The notes under the pieces were generated by a model. The model was given only the letters and a program-made list of their open reading frames with translations, made no database searches and was not told the origin of the DNA. Made by a program: the position numbers and the translations under genes. From NCBI RefSeq assembly GCF_947494015.1, contig NZ_CANLTL010000011.1, positions 62,001 to 126,000 of the forward strand: a DNA stretch of 64,000 bases. Reading direction: 5' to 3'. Shown piece by piece: positions 56,544-64,000 of the stretch; within the stretch, counting starts at the first letter, position 1, and each line of letters opens with the position of its first letter. This DNA comes from an uncultured Cellulomonas sp. Lineage in GTDB: Bacteria; Actinomycetota; Actinomycetes; Actinomycetales; Cellulomonadaceae.

Positions 56544-57820
56544 GCGTCCGCCGCCTCGCGGGCCGGGTCGCCGGCGATCTGGGGCAGGACCTCCAGGTCG
56601 CTCATGCTCCGCTCGAGCTCGGCCTCGATCGAGGCGATGAGTCGCTCCTCGATCTCGGGCACGCCGATCTGGTGCACGAGCTCGGCGAAGAAGCCGCGCA
56701 CGACGAGTCGACGCGCGTCGGCCTCGGGGATGCCGCGCGAGCGCAGGTAGAACAGCTGCTCGTCGTCGAACCGGCCGGTCGCGGACGCGTGGCCGGCACC
56801 CTCGATCTCGCCGGTCTCGATCTCCAGGTTCGGGACCGAGTCGGCGCGGGCGCCGTCGGACAGCACGAGGTTGCGGTTGAGCTCGTAGGTGTCGGTGGCC
56901 TCGGCCGCGGCACGGATGAGCACGTCGCCGACCCACACCGTGTGGGCGCCGTCGCCCTGCAGGGCGCCCTTGTAGGTCACCCGCGAGCGGCAGGACGGCA
57001 CCGCGTGGTCGACGAACAGCCGGTGCTCCTGGTGCTGGCCTGCGTCGGCGTAGTACAGGCCGAGCATCTCGACCTCGCCGCCCTCCGCGGTGAACTCCGC
57101 GTCCGGGGTGACCCGGACGACGTCGCCACCGAGGGTGACCACGATGTGCTTGACCTTGGCGTCCCGGCCCAGGCGGATGCGGTGCGAGGAGGTGTGCACG
57201 GTCCCCGGCGCCCAGTCCTGCACCGACACCAGGGTCAGGTGCGCGCCGTCGTCGACCACGATCTCGACCGTCTCGGTGAGGGTCGCGGCGCCGACGTGGT
57301 CGAGCACGACGACGGCCTCGGACAGCGCACCGGCGTGGACCAGCAGGTGGGTGGCCGTCGGGTCGCTCGCCGCACCCTCGACGCCCTCGACCCGGATCGA
57401 CGTCGCCGCGGTGGCGACGGCCTGCGGCGGCACCGTCACGACGGTCGCACGGTGGAACGACGTCCAGGCGGCGGCCGCCGCGCGGTCACCCGGGACGCCG
57501 GCGGTGCCCAGGCGGGCGTCGTCGCGGTCGACGATCTCCACCCGGACCTCGGGCGACTCGACGACCGTGGTCAGCACGCCGTGGCCGGACAGGCCCTCGG
57601 CGAACAGCGGCGCGACCCGGTCGACCGGGGTGAACCGCCACTCCTCCTCGCGGCCGGTCGGCAGCGGGAAGTCGGCGAGGTCGAACGACGTCGCCCGCTC
57701 CGCGCGCGACCCCTGCGGCGTCCCGCCCCGGCCATGCGTGCCGCCGTGGGTGTGGGCGCCGTCGGCGACGGCGCGCGAGTGGTCGGTGGACAAGGTGTCC
57801 TGCGTGGTGGTGCTGGCCAT
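56540..57820 (-). CDS. sufD: SufD, Fe-S assembly scaffold
   Basis: 426-aa right-handed beta-helix protein partner of SufB. FPLPTGREEEWRFTPVDRV opens the conserved part, with HRLFVDHAVPSCRSRVTYKGALQG and GARADSVPNLEIETGEIEGAGHASATGRFDDEQLFYLRSRGI the typical C-terminal region. The first 45 residues are His/Gly/Thr-rich and variable. The ATG shares one base with the sufB stop (TGATG). Acts in the cytosolic SufBCD complex. Confidence 0.95.
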   Translation of the reverse strand: MASTTTQDTLSTDHSRAVADGAHTHGGTHGRGGTPQGSRAERATSFDLADFPLPTGREEEWRFTPVDRVAPLFAEGLSGHGVLTTVVESPEVRVEIVDRDDARLGTAGVPGDRAAAAAWTSFHRATVVTVPPQAVATAATSIRVEGVEGAASDPTATHLLVHAGALSEAVVVLDHVGAATLTETVEIVVDDGAHLTLVSVQDWAPGTVHTSSHRIRLGRDAKVKHIVVTLGGDVVRVTPDAEFTAEGGEVEMLGLYYADAGQHQEHRLFVDHAVPSCRSRVTYKGALQGDGAHTVWVGDVLIRAAAEATDTYELNRNLVLSDGARADSVPNLEIETGEIEGAGHASATGRFDDEQLFYLRSRGIPEADARRLVVRGFFAELVHQIGVPEIEERLIASIEAELERSMSDLEVLPQIAGDPAREAADA

Positions 57821-59298
57821 CAGCCGACGGACCCTTCCATCTGGAGCTCGATCAGGCGGTTGAGCTCGAGCGCGTACTCCATGGGCAGCTCGCGGGCGAT
57901 GGGCTCGACGAACCCGCGCACGATCATGGCCATGGCCTCGGTCTCGGGCATCCCGCGGGACATGAGGTAGAACAGCTGGTCCTCGCTCACGCGGGAGACC
58001 GTCGCCTCGTGACCCATCGACACGTCGTCCTCGCGGACGTCGACGTACGGGTAGGTGTCCGAGCGCGAGATCTGGTCGACCAGCAGCGCGTCGCACAGCA
58101 CGTTCGAGGCGGAGTGCGAGGCGCCCTCGAGCACCTGCACCAGCCCGCGGTAGGAGGTCCGGCCACCGCCGCGCGCCACCGACTTGGACACGATGGACGA
58201 CGACGTGTGCGGCGCGGCGTGCACCATCTTGGCGCCGGCGTCCTGGTGCTGGCCCTCGCCGGCGAACGCGATCGACAGCGTCTCGCCGCGCGCGTGCTCG
58301 CCCATGAGGTAGATGGCCGGGTACTTCATGGTCACCTTGGAGCCGATGTTGCCGTCGACCCACTCCATGGTCGCGCCCTCGGCGGCGGTCGCCCGCTTCG
58401 TGACGAGGTTGTACACGTTGTTCGACCAGTTCTGGATGGTCGTGTACCGCACCCGGGCGTTCTTCTTCACGATGATCTCGACGACCGCGGAGTGCAGGGA
58501 GTCCGAGGAGTACACCGGCGCGGTGCAGCCCTCGACGTAGTGCACGTAGGAGCCCTCGTCGGCGATGATCAGCGTCCGCTCGAACTGGCCCATGTTCTCG
58601 GTGTTGATCCGGAAGTAGGCCTGCAGCGGGATCTCGACGTGCACGCCCGGGGGGACGTAGACGAACGAGCCACCGGACCACACGGCGGTGTTCAGCGCGG
58701 CGAACTTGTTGTCGCCGGACGGGATGACCGAGCCGAAGTACTGCTCGAAGATCTCCGGGTGCTCGCGCAGGCCGGTGTCGGTGTCCATGAAGATGACGCC
58801 CTGCTCCTCCAGGTCCTCGCGGATCTGGTGGTAGACGACCTCGGACTCGTACTGGGCGGCGACGCCGGCGACGAGACGCTGCTTCTCGGCCTCCGGGATG
58901 CCCAGGCGGTCGTACGTGTTGCGGATGTCCTCGGGCAGGTCCTCCCAGGAGGCGGCCTGCTTCTCCGTGGACCGCACGAAGTACTTGATGTTGTCGAAGT
59001 CGATGCCCGACAGGTCCGAGCCCCAGTTCGGCATGGGCTTCTTGTCGAACATGCGCAGCGCCTTCAGCCGCGTCTTGAGCATCCACTCCGGCTCGTTCTT
59101 CAGCGCGGAGATGTTGCGCACCACGTCCTCGGACAGCCCGCGCTGGGCGTTCGCGCCCGCGAGGTCCGAGTCGTGCCAGCCGTAGTTGTAGCTGCCGATC
59201 GAGGCGATGGCCTCGTCCTGCGTCATCGGCACGGCGGTCGACACGTCGGTCGGCACGTCGGCCTGCACGGCGCTGGCGTCCTGAGTAGGCGCACTCAT
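57820..59298 (-). CDS. sufB: SufB, Fe-S assembly scaffold
   Basis: 492 aa. The core scaffold: [62 protein letters not shown] and [71 protein letters not shown] are diagnostic. The cluster-binding cysteine is in SNVLCDALL. SufB builds clusters with SufC and SufD. The ATG overlaps the sufR stop by 4 nt, so it starts the structural part of the operon. Confidence 0.97.
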   Translation of the reverse strand: MSAPTQDASAVQADVPTDVSTAVPMTQDEAIASIGSYNYGWHDSDLAGANAQRGLSEDVVRNISALKNEPEWMLKTRLKALRMFDKKPMPNWGSDLSGIDFDNIKYFVRSTEKQAASWEDLPEDIRNTYDRLGIPEAEKQRLVAGVAAQYESEVVYHQIREDLEEQGVIFMDTDTGLREHPEIFEQYFGSVIPSGDNKFAALNTAVWSGGSFVYVPPGVHVEIPLQAYFRINTENMGQFERTLIIADEGSYVHYVEGCTAPVYSSDSLHSAVVEIIVKKNARVRYTTIQNWSNNVYNLVTKRATAAEGATMEWVDGNIGSKVTMKYPAIYLMGEHARGETLSIAFAGEGQHQDAGAKMVHAAPHTSSSIVSKSVARGGGRTSYRGLVQVLEGASHSASNVLCDALLVDQISRSDTYPYVDVREDDVSMGHEATVSRVSEDQLFYLMSRGMPETEAMAMIVRGFVEPIARELPMEYALELNRLIELQMEGSVG

Positions 59299-60080
59299 GT
59301 CGTCTCCCCTTCACGGGTTCGGATGGCGTTCGGGATGTCGGAGGTCGGGATGTTGGTGGTGCACACGTGCCCGCCACCGGCGAGCGTGGACAGTCGCTGC
59401 ACGTGCACACCCAGCAGGCGGGAGAAGGCCTGGGCCTCGGCCTCGCACAGCTGGGGGAACTCGGCGGCGATCTGCTGCACCGGGCAGTGGCCCTGGCACA
59501 GCTGGACCGTGGGGCGGCCGGGCACCGGGCGCGTGCTGGCCGCGTAGCCGTCGGCCCCCAGCGCCGCGGCGAGCCGCTCCGCGCGAGCCGGGACGTCGGT
59601 GCCGGCGTCGTCGAGCGTGGCGGCGTACCGCTCCTCGATGGCACGCACGCGGGACGCGGCGAAGGCCTCGACCGCACCGGGGCCGGCGACCTCGACCAGG
59701 AAGCGCAGGGCCTGCGACGCCAGCTCCGGGTAGGCGCTGGTCAGCGCGTCCTGGCCGCGGCGGGTCACCACGTAGCGGCGGGCCGGGCGTCCACGGCGGG
59801 CCGGACCGGACCCGGCGCGCTCGTGGACGGCGATCTGCCCCTCGGTCTGCAGCACGCCGAGGTGACGCCGGATGGCGGCGGCGGTCAGGCCCAGCTCCGC
59901 GGCCAGCTCGGCGGTCGAGACCGGACCCGCCGAGGCGACCAGCTGCAGCACACGCTGGCGCGTGGTGGCCTCGGCCTCGTGCGCGCCGGAGGCGTGCGCG
60001 GTCGAGGTGAGCGGCGGGGCCGCAGGGACGGTGGCCCCGGGGACGGTGGTCAGCCCGCGCGTGCTCAGTGCCGTGCTCAT
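59295..60080 (-). CDS. sufR: SufR-type Fe-S sensing transcriptional repressor
   Basis: 261 aa. A winged-helix domain (about 38-110; [44 protein letters not shown]) is followed by a dimerisation helix region and four cysteines, C195, C199, C212 and C240 ([25 protein letters not shown]), that can hold an Fe-S cluster. It is the first gene of the suf operon. Known SufR proteins repress suf genes when clusters are plentiful. A GGAGGTGG lies before the ATG at 60080, and a CAAC-N6-GTTG palindrome lies in its promoter. Confidence 0.92.
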   Translation of the reverse strand: MSTALSTRGLTTVPGATVPAAPPLTSTAHASGAHEAEATTRQRVLQLVASAGPVSTAELAAELGLTAAAIRRHLGVLQTEGQIAVHERAGSGPARRGRPARRYVVTRRGQDALTSAYPELASQALRFLVEVAGPGAVEAFAASRVRAIEERYAATLDDAGTDVPARAERLAAALGADGYAASTRPVPGRPTVQLCQGHCPVQQIAAEFPQLCEAEAQAFSRLLGVHVQRLSTLAGGGHVCTTNIPTSDIPNAIRTREGETT

Positions 60081-60198
60081 GCCACCACCTCCACCGGGTC
60101 GGTCGGTCTGTCGGTCTGTCGGGCTGCGGGTCGGCCGGTCGAGGCCCCCACGGGGCGTGCGGCGCACGGACGCGCCCTGGCCAGCCGCTGGCCTGTCG

Positions 60199-60204
60199 AT
60201 ATTG
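60199..60204 (-). promoter_or_regulatory. Candidate -10 box CAATAT of the suf operon
   Basis: Minus-strand CAATAT in the one AT-rich patch. The 17 nt between it and a weak -35 (GATTTC) holds the SufR palindrome. The leader to the sufR ATG would be about 115 nt and includes a short GTCGGTCT tandem repeat. Confidence 0.5.
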
Positions 60205-60205
60205 C

Positions 60206-60219
60206 CAACATCCTTGTTG
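60206..60219. promoter_or_regulatory. SufR operator CAAC-N6-GTTG
   Basis: CAAC-ATCCTT-GTTG is a perfect copy of the inverted repeat reported for cyanobacterial SufR. It sits directly upstream of the suf -10 box, where a repressor would block RNA polymerase. Confidence 0.7.
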
Positions 60220-60305
60220 CCGAAATCCATCCCTGCAAGCAAGGCCCACCTCACCACGGGCGGCCGGGCGACCGGGGGCCGTCCGGGGGTAGCCGGGCGG
60301 CCACC

Positions 60306-60311
60306 TAGACT
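60306..60311 (+). promoter_or_regulatory. -10 box TAGACT of the ABC transporter genes (leaderless type)
   Basis: TAGACT with a 6-nt gap to the GTG at 60318. Confidence 0.6.
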
Positions 60312-60317
60312 CGGCGC

Positions 60318-61319
60318 GTGCCCGCGTCCCCCGCCGTCGAGATCGTCGGGCTCGTCAAGCGGTACGACGGCCGCGCCGTCGTCGACGGGCTCGACCTGGT
60401 CGCCGACCGTGGCGCCGTCACCGCCGTCCTGGGACCCAACGGCGCGGGCAAGACCACCACCGTCGAGTGCTGCGAGGGTCTGCGCTCCCCCGACGCCGGC
60501 CAGGTGCGGGTGCTCGGGCTGGACCCGACCGCCGACGCGCGCACGCTGCGCCCCCGGGTCGGCGTCATGCTGCAGGACGGCGGCCTGCCCACCGGGGTGC
60601 GGGCCCTGGAGATGCTGCACCACGTCGCGGCGATGTACGCCCGCCCGCGCGACGTCGGCGAGCTGGCCGACCGGCTCGGCCTCGACGGGTTCGCGCGCAC
60701 GACGGTCCGGCGGCTGTCCGGCGGCCAGCGCCAGCGGCTCGCCCTGGCCGCCGCCGTCGTCGGCCGGCCCGAGCTGGTGTTCCTGGACGAGCCGAGCGCG
60801 GGCATGGACCCGCAAGCCCGCCGGGCCGTGTGGGACCTCGTCCGCGAGCTGCGCGACGACGGCGTCGCCGTCGTCCTGACCACCCACCTCATGGACGAGG
60901 CGGAGAGCCTCGCCGACCGCGTCGTCGTCGTGGATCACGGCACCGTCATCGCGCACGGCGCGGTCGCCGACCTGCTGACGTCGCACGACGACCGGACCCT
61001 GCGCTTCTCCGCGACGCCCGGCCTGGACGTGGCCGACCTCGCGGCCGCGCTCACCGCGCCGGGCGGCGGGGGCGAGCCGGGCGGGCCGGCCGGCGCGGCA
61101 CCGGCGGGCCCCGCCGCGGTGGTGGCGGGTGCACCCGAGCCCGCCGTCCGGGAGGTCGCGCCGGGGGACTACGTGCTGACCGGGCCGGTGGACCCGGACG
61201 TGCTCGCGGCGCTCACCGCGTGGTGCGCCGCCCGAGGGGTGCTCCCCCACCGCATCACCGTGGGACGACGCACCCTGGAGGACGTCTTCCTCGACCTCAC
61301 CGGCCGGGACCTGCGGTGA
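60318..61319 (+). CDS. ABC transporter ATP-binding protein (DrrA-like)
   Basis: 333 aa. Walker A GPNGAGKTTTVECCEGL, signature [16 protein letters not shown], Walker B LVFLDEPSAGMDPQARR and H-loop VVLTTHLMDEAE, the typical ATPase of two-gene exporters. The C-terminal 100 residues include a Gly/Ala-rich insertion and end DVFLDLTGRDLR, the DrrA/NodI-like tail. The GTG start is supported by TAGACT 6 nt upstream. It overlaps the permease GTG by 4 nt. The transported compound is unknown. Confidence 0.93.
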   Translation: MPASPAVEIVGLVKRYDGRAVVDGLDLVADRGAVTAVLGPNGAGKTTTVECCEGLRSPDAGQVRVLGLDPTADARTLRPRVGVMLQDGGLPTGVRALEMLHHVAAMYARPRDVGELADRLGLDGFARTTVRRLSGGQRQRLALAAAVVGRPELVFLDEPSAGMDPQARRAVWDLVRELRDDGVAVVLTTHLMDEAESLADRVVVVDHGTVIAHGAVADLLTSHDDRTLRFSATPGLDVADLAAALTAPGGGGEPGGPAGAAPAGPAAVVAGAPEPAVREVAPGDYVLTGPVDPDVLAALTAWCAARGVLPHRITVGRRTLEDVFLDLTGRDLR

Positions 61320-62095
61320 GCGCCGCGACGCAGGCCCGCCCGGGCGACGGCGTGGCCGCGCCGGCGTGGCGCCGGGTGCTGACCCAGACGGCCTTCGAGA
61401 CGCGGGCGATCCTGCGCAACGGCGAGCAGCTGCTGATCACGCTCGTCCTGCCCGTGCTGCTCCTGCTGGTGCTGACCCGCACCACCGTGATCGAGCTCGA
61501 CACCGGCGGGGGTACCCGGGTGGACCTGGTCGCGCCGGGCGTGCTGGCGCTCGCGGTCATGTCCACCGCCTTCACGTCGCAGGCGATCGCGACGAGCTTC
61601 GACCGCCGCAACGGGGTGCTGCGGCTGCTGGCCACGACGCCGCTCGGCCGCGGCGGGCTGCTCGCCGGCAAGGTCCTCGGCGTGCTCGTCGTGGAGGTCG
61701 TCCAGGTGGTGGTGCTGGGCGCCGTCGCGCTCGGCCTGGGCTGGGACCCCGCCGTCGCCGGCATCGGCCCCGCCGCGCTCGCGGTGCTGCTCGGGACCGC
61801 GGCGTTCACGTCGCTCGCGCTGCTGCTGGCCGGCACGCTGCGGGCCGAGGCCGTGCTCGCCCTGGCCAACCTCGTGCTGGTGCTGCTGGCCGTGGCCGGC
61901 GGGATCGTCGCGCCCGCCGACCAGCTGCCCGGGCCGCTCTCGGTCGTCGCGGGCGCTCTGCCGTCGGGTGCGCTCGGGGAGGCCGTCCGCTCGGCGCTGC
62001 GCGACGGTGTGCTCGCCACCGGGCCGGTGCTCGTGCTCGCGGCCTGGACGGCCGCGCTGTCCGGGCTGGCCGCCCGCCTGTTCCGCTGGAGCTGA
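61316..62095 (+). CDS. ABC transporter permease (ABC-2 type)
   Basis: 259 aa with six hydrophobic segments: GEQLLITLVLPVLLLLVLTRT, RVDLVAPGVLALAVMSTAFTSQAIATSFDRRNGVLRLLATTPL (ABC-2 signature), VLGVLVVEVVQVVVLGAVALGLGW, PAALAVLLGTAAFTSLALLLAGTLRAEAV, LALANLVLVLLAVAGGIV and a last one near the end. It is the membrane partner of the ATPase encoded upstream. The GTG overlaps that gene's stop by 4 nt (GTGA). Confidence 0.92.
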   Translation: MSAATQARPGDGVAAPAWRRVLTQTAFETRAILRNGEQLLITLVLPVLLLLVLTRTTVIELDTGGGTRVDLVAPGVLALAVMSTAFTSQAIATSFDRRNGVLRLLATTPLGRGGLLAGKVLGVLVVEVVQVVVLGAVALGLGWDPAVAGIGPAALAVLLGTAAFTSLALLLAGTLRAEAVLALANLVLVLLAVAGGIVAPADQLPGPLSVVAGALPSGALGEAVRSALRDGVLATGPVLVLAAWTAALSGLAARLFRWS

Positions 62096-62182
62096 CCGTC
62101 CCGGACGGCCGCCGCCCGGGACGGGCCGGTGTGACGCTCGACGTCACGTCCGGGGCAGGGCCGGCCGCGCGGACCGGGCGAC

Positions 62183-62188
62183 TACCGT
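62183..62188 (+). promoter_or_regulatory. -10 box TACCGT of the heme A synthase gene (leaderless type)
   Basis: TACCGT with a 7-nt gap to the GTG at 62196. A separate promoter from the upstream permease is supported by the 100-bp gap. Confidence 0.55.
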
Positions 62189-62195
62189 GGTGCCG

Positions 62196-63227
62196 GTGAG
62201 CACCGTCCCGGCGCAGACCCCAGCCACGCAGCCCGTCGAGGTGACCGCCTCCGGTCGAGCACCGGGCAGCACGGCGTCGCGTCCCGAGCCGCGGTGGCCG
62301 CGGGCCCGGCGATGGACCCGCGCCGTGCTCCGGGCCAACCTCGTCGCCCAGATGGGCATCATCGTGACCGGCGGCGCCGTCCGCCTCACCGGCTCCGGCC
62401 TCGGCTGCTCCACCTGGCCGCAGTGCGAGCCGGGCTCGTTCACCCCCGTGCTGCACGAGGCCACCACCTGGCACCCGCTGATCGAGTTCGGCAACCGGAC
62501 CCTGACCGGGGTGGTCGGGGTCATCGCGGTGGCCGTCGCGCTGCTCGTGGTCACGGACACCCGCCGGGCGAGGTCGTACCGCTGGCTCGGCCTGGCCCCG
62601 CTGGCCGGCGTGATCGCCCAGGCCGTGATCGGCGGGGTGACCGTACTGCTGCACCTGCACCCGGCCGTCGTCGGTGTCCACATGCTCGTCTCGCTCGGTC
62701 TGGTGACGGTCTCCACCGTGCTGCTGCACCGCTCCGCCGAGGGCGACGGTCCGGCCGACCCCGTCGTGGTGCCCCGGGTCCGCGCGATCGGTCAGGCGCT
62801 GGCCGCGGTCGCGGTGGTGCTGCTGGTGCTGGGCGTGGTGGTCACCGGGTCCGGCCCGCACGGCGGTGACGAGGACGTCGCCTACCGGTTCGCGGTCGAC
62901 CCGGTGCTGGTGGCCAAGCTGCACGCGGCCGCCGTCTGGACCTTCGTGGCGCTCGTGGTCGGGCTGCTGGTGACCCTCGCCCGCACCGGTGGGCCGGCGC
63001 GGGCCCGACGCGCGGCCACGGTGCTGCTCGGCGTGACCCTCGCCCAGGGCCTGGTCGGCTACGTGCAGTACTTCACCGGCCTGCCGGAGCTGCTCGTCGG
63101 GGTGCACATGCTGGGCGCAGCCCTGCTCGCCGCCGCGGTGACGTGGACGGTGCTGACCCTGCGCGGGCGCCGCGTCCTCGCGCCCGCCGGGGCCCCCGCG
63201 GCCGCCACACCCACCGCGGCCGCGTGA
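62196..63227 (+). CDS. ctaA: Heme A synthase (COX15/CtaA)
   Basis: 343-aa, eight-helix membrane protein that oxidises heme O to heme A for cytochrome oxidase. After a 40-residue leader, ANLVAQMGIIVTGGAVRLTGSGLGCSTWPQCEPGSF holds the conserved Cys pair, then HEATTWHPLIEFGNRTLTGVVG (heme His), GGVTVLLHLHPAVVGVHMLVS and, in the second half, KLHAAAVWTF and GVHMLGAALLAAAVTW supply further His residues. ctaB is not in this window. The GTG at 62196 is set by TACCGT upstream. The stop overlaps the next gene's GTG. Confidence 0.94.
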   Translation: MSTVPAQTPATQPVEVTASGRAPGSTASRPEPRWPRARRWTRAVLRANLVAQMGIIVTGGAVRLTGSGLGCSTWPQCEPGSFTPVLHEATTWHPLIEFGNRTLTGVVGVIAVAVALLVVTDTRRARSYRWLGLAPLAGVIAQAVIGGVTVLLHLHPAVVGVHMLVSLGLVTVSTVLLHRSAEGDGPADPVVVPRVRAIGQALAAVAVVLLVLGVVVTGSGPHGGDEDVAYRFAVDPVLVAKLHAAAVWTFVALVVGLLVTLARTGGPARARRAATVLLGVTLAQGLVGYVQYFTGLPELLVGVHMLGAALLAAAVTWTVLTLRGRRVLAPAGAPAAATPTAAA

Positions 63228-63823
63228 GCGTCCGGCCGGCGCGCGCCGCCGACGCCGCCACGCTGGAGTCCGTCTGCCTGCTCACCGGCGACGCCGGCCA
63301 GGACGCGACACACCTGTACACCGACCCGGCCCTGCTGGCCCACGTCTACCTGCACCCCTACCTGGTGCTGGAGCCGGGCCTGGCCTTCGTGGCCGCGGAC
63401 GGCGACCACGTCGGCGGGTACGTCGTCGGCGCGCTGGACACCGCGGACTTCGAGCGACGCTGCGAGGCGGCCTGGTGGCCCCCGCTGCGTGACCGGTACC
63501 CGCTGGACCGGTGGGCGGCGCAGGGCGGCGCCGACGCGTCCGTCGTCCGCCTCATCCACCACCCTCCCCGCGCGGACCCGGCGGTCCTGGTCGACCACCC
63601 CTCGCACCTGCACGTCGACCTGCTGCCGGGGTGGCAGGGCCAGGGCCTCGGCCGGCGGCTGCTCGAGACGCTGTTCGACGCGCTCGCCGCCGGGGGCTCG
63701 CGCGGCGTGCACCTGGTGGTCGCCCGCCGCAACGAGCCCGCCGTCGGGTTCTACCGGCGGATGGGGCTGGCCGAGCTCGCCGGGGATGACGGCAGTCTCA
63801 CCCTGGGCCGCCGGTTCGGCTGA
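63224..63823 (+). CDS. GNAT family N-acetyltransferase
   Basis: 199 aa. The N-terminus SVRPARAADAATLESVCLLTGDAG and the acetyl-CoA site LPGWQGQGLGRRLLETLFDALAAGGSRGVHL, followed by NEPAVGFYRRMGLAEL, are typical. A long insertion (about 75-125, ERRCEAAWWPPLRDRYPL and DASVVRLIHHPP) resembles the O-GlcNAcase-type GNAT proteins. The GTG overlaps the ctaA stop (GTGA); the acceptor is unknown. Confidence 0.87.
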   Translation: MSVRPARAADAATLESVCLLTGDAGQDATHLYTDPALLAHVYLHPYLVLEPGLAFVAADGDHVGGYVVGALDTADFERRCEAAWWPPLRDRYPLDRWAAQGGADASVVRLIHHPPRADPAVLVDHPSHLHVDLLPGWQGQGLGRRLLETLFDALAAGGSRGVHLVVARRNEPAVGFYRRMGLAELAGDDGSLTLGRRFG

Positions 63824-63950
63824 GCCGGTCGCCGCGCGAGGCGGTCCGGCCCGCCCGCGGCGGCGCCGTCGTCGTCGTCGCTGCCGGCGGCCGATCCGCC
63901 GACGGCAGCGCCGGGGGCTCCCGCCGGCGGGCACGGCGCAGGCTGGCGGC

Positions 63951-64000
63951 ATGGACGACACCCGGACCCCACTCCGGCCCCTCGACGACGAGCTGGCCAC
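63951..64000 (+). CDS. Partial CDS, start of an unidentified gene
   Basis: An ATG at 63951 opens MDDTRTPLRPLDDELA and is still open at the window end. CAGGCT lies 6 nt upstream, a near match to the leaderless -10 pattern. Too short to identify; the 127-bp gap before it holds no other gene I can support. Confidence 0.45.
   Translation, partial: MDDTRTPLRPLDDELA

Noticed and set aside
63059-64000. Minus-strand frame of more than 300 codons at the right edge
   Set aside because: It is antisense to ctaA and the GNAT gene, which have clear motifs; its product is low-complexity.

Overview
The window is core chromosome of a very GC-rich actinobacterium. Mycothiol ligase MshC, a PAC2-family protein, DUF3099 and DUF5703 proteins, a SURF1/heme A synthase pair, a SufR-SufBDCSU operon and an ImuA'-ImuB-DnaE2 mutasome together point to Actinomycetota, most likely Micrococcales close to Cellulomonas (the genus is inference). 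Genes are densely packed, GTG starts are common, and 1-8 bp stop/start overlaps (GTGA, ATGA, TGATG) mark operons. I see no prophage, insertion sequence, CRISPR array or rRNA. One tRNA is present, tRNA-Leu(GAG).

Layout. 0-8.3 kb: SDR epimerase, a short unknown ORF coupled to a His-tailed cation transporter, HAD phosphatase, PAC2 protein, mshC, uppP, aldo/keto reductase and two small proteins. 8.4-14.6 kb: M20 and M3 peptidases, a RibD/DHFR-like reductase, alanine dehydrogenase and a fructosamine-kinase-like protein. 14.6-16.0 kb: gene-poor stretch with two perfect long hairpins, a zinc-ribbon protein, a small unknown and tRNA-Leu. 16.1-23.6 kb: AI-2E-type permease, then the SOS-type imuA'-imuB-dnaE2 operon with a clear promoter and LexA box. 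23.8-27.6 kb: PEBP, YbaK deacylase, GGDEF protein, GNAT and a SpoU-type RNA methyltransferase. 27.7-34.5 kb: heterodimeric ABC exporter, SPFH/NfeD pair and an ABC ATPase. 34.6-38.5 kb: two unknowns and divergent glgA/glgC. 38.6-43.9 kb: serB-thuA, then fabG-fabI-sixA (the mabA-inhA order of mycobacteria), and DUF3099-unknown-SURF1. 44.0-49.5 kb: TetR/VOC pair around a palindromic operator, ABC-F protein, bioYMN biotin ECF transporter and TfoX-like protein. 49.5-53.1 kb: MFS, lipoprotein, YpfJ-type metallopeptidase, SRPBCC. 53.2-60.1 kb: sufR-sufB-sufD-ferredoxin-sufC-sufS-sufU-sufT on the minus strand. 60.3-64 kb: ABC ATPase plus permease, heme A synthase, GNAT and the start of a further gene.

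The strongest signal running through the window is promoter architecture. Nineteen genes have a TANNNT hexamer whose last base lies 6-8 nt before the start codon, which puts the predicted transcription start on, or within two bases of, the initiation codon (leaderless mRNA). The rule supports several starts, including a 75-codon ORF that would otherwise be dismissed. Other regulatory finds are a LexA box downstream of a TTGACA promoter at the mutasome, a CAAC-N6-GTTG palindrome in the sufR promoter, a 17-bp palindrome between the TetR and VOC genes, and a hairpin that encloses the ribosome-binding site of the GGDEF gene. Six perfect GC-rich stems of 16-19 bp without U-tracts lie at transcription-unit boundaries and look like this genome's terminators.
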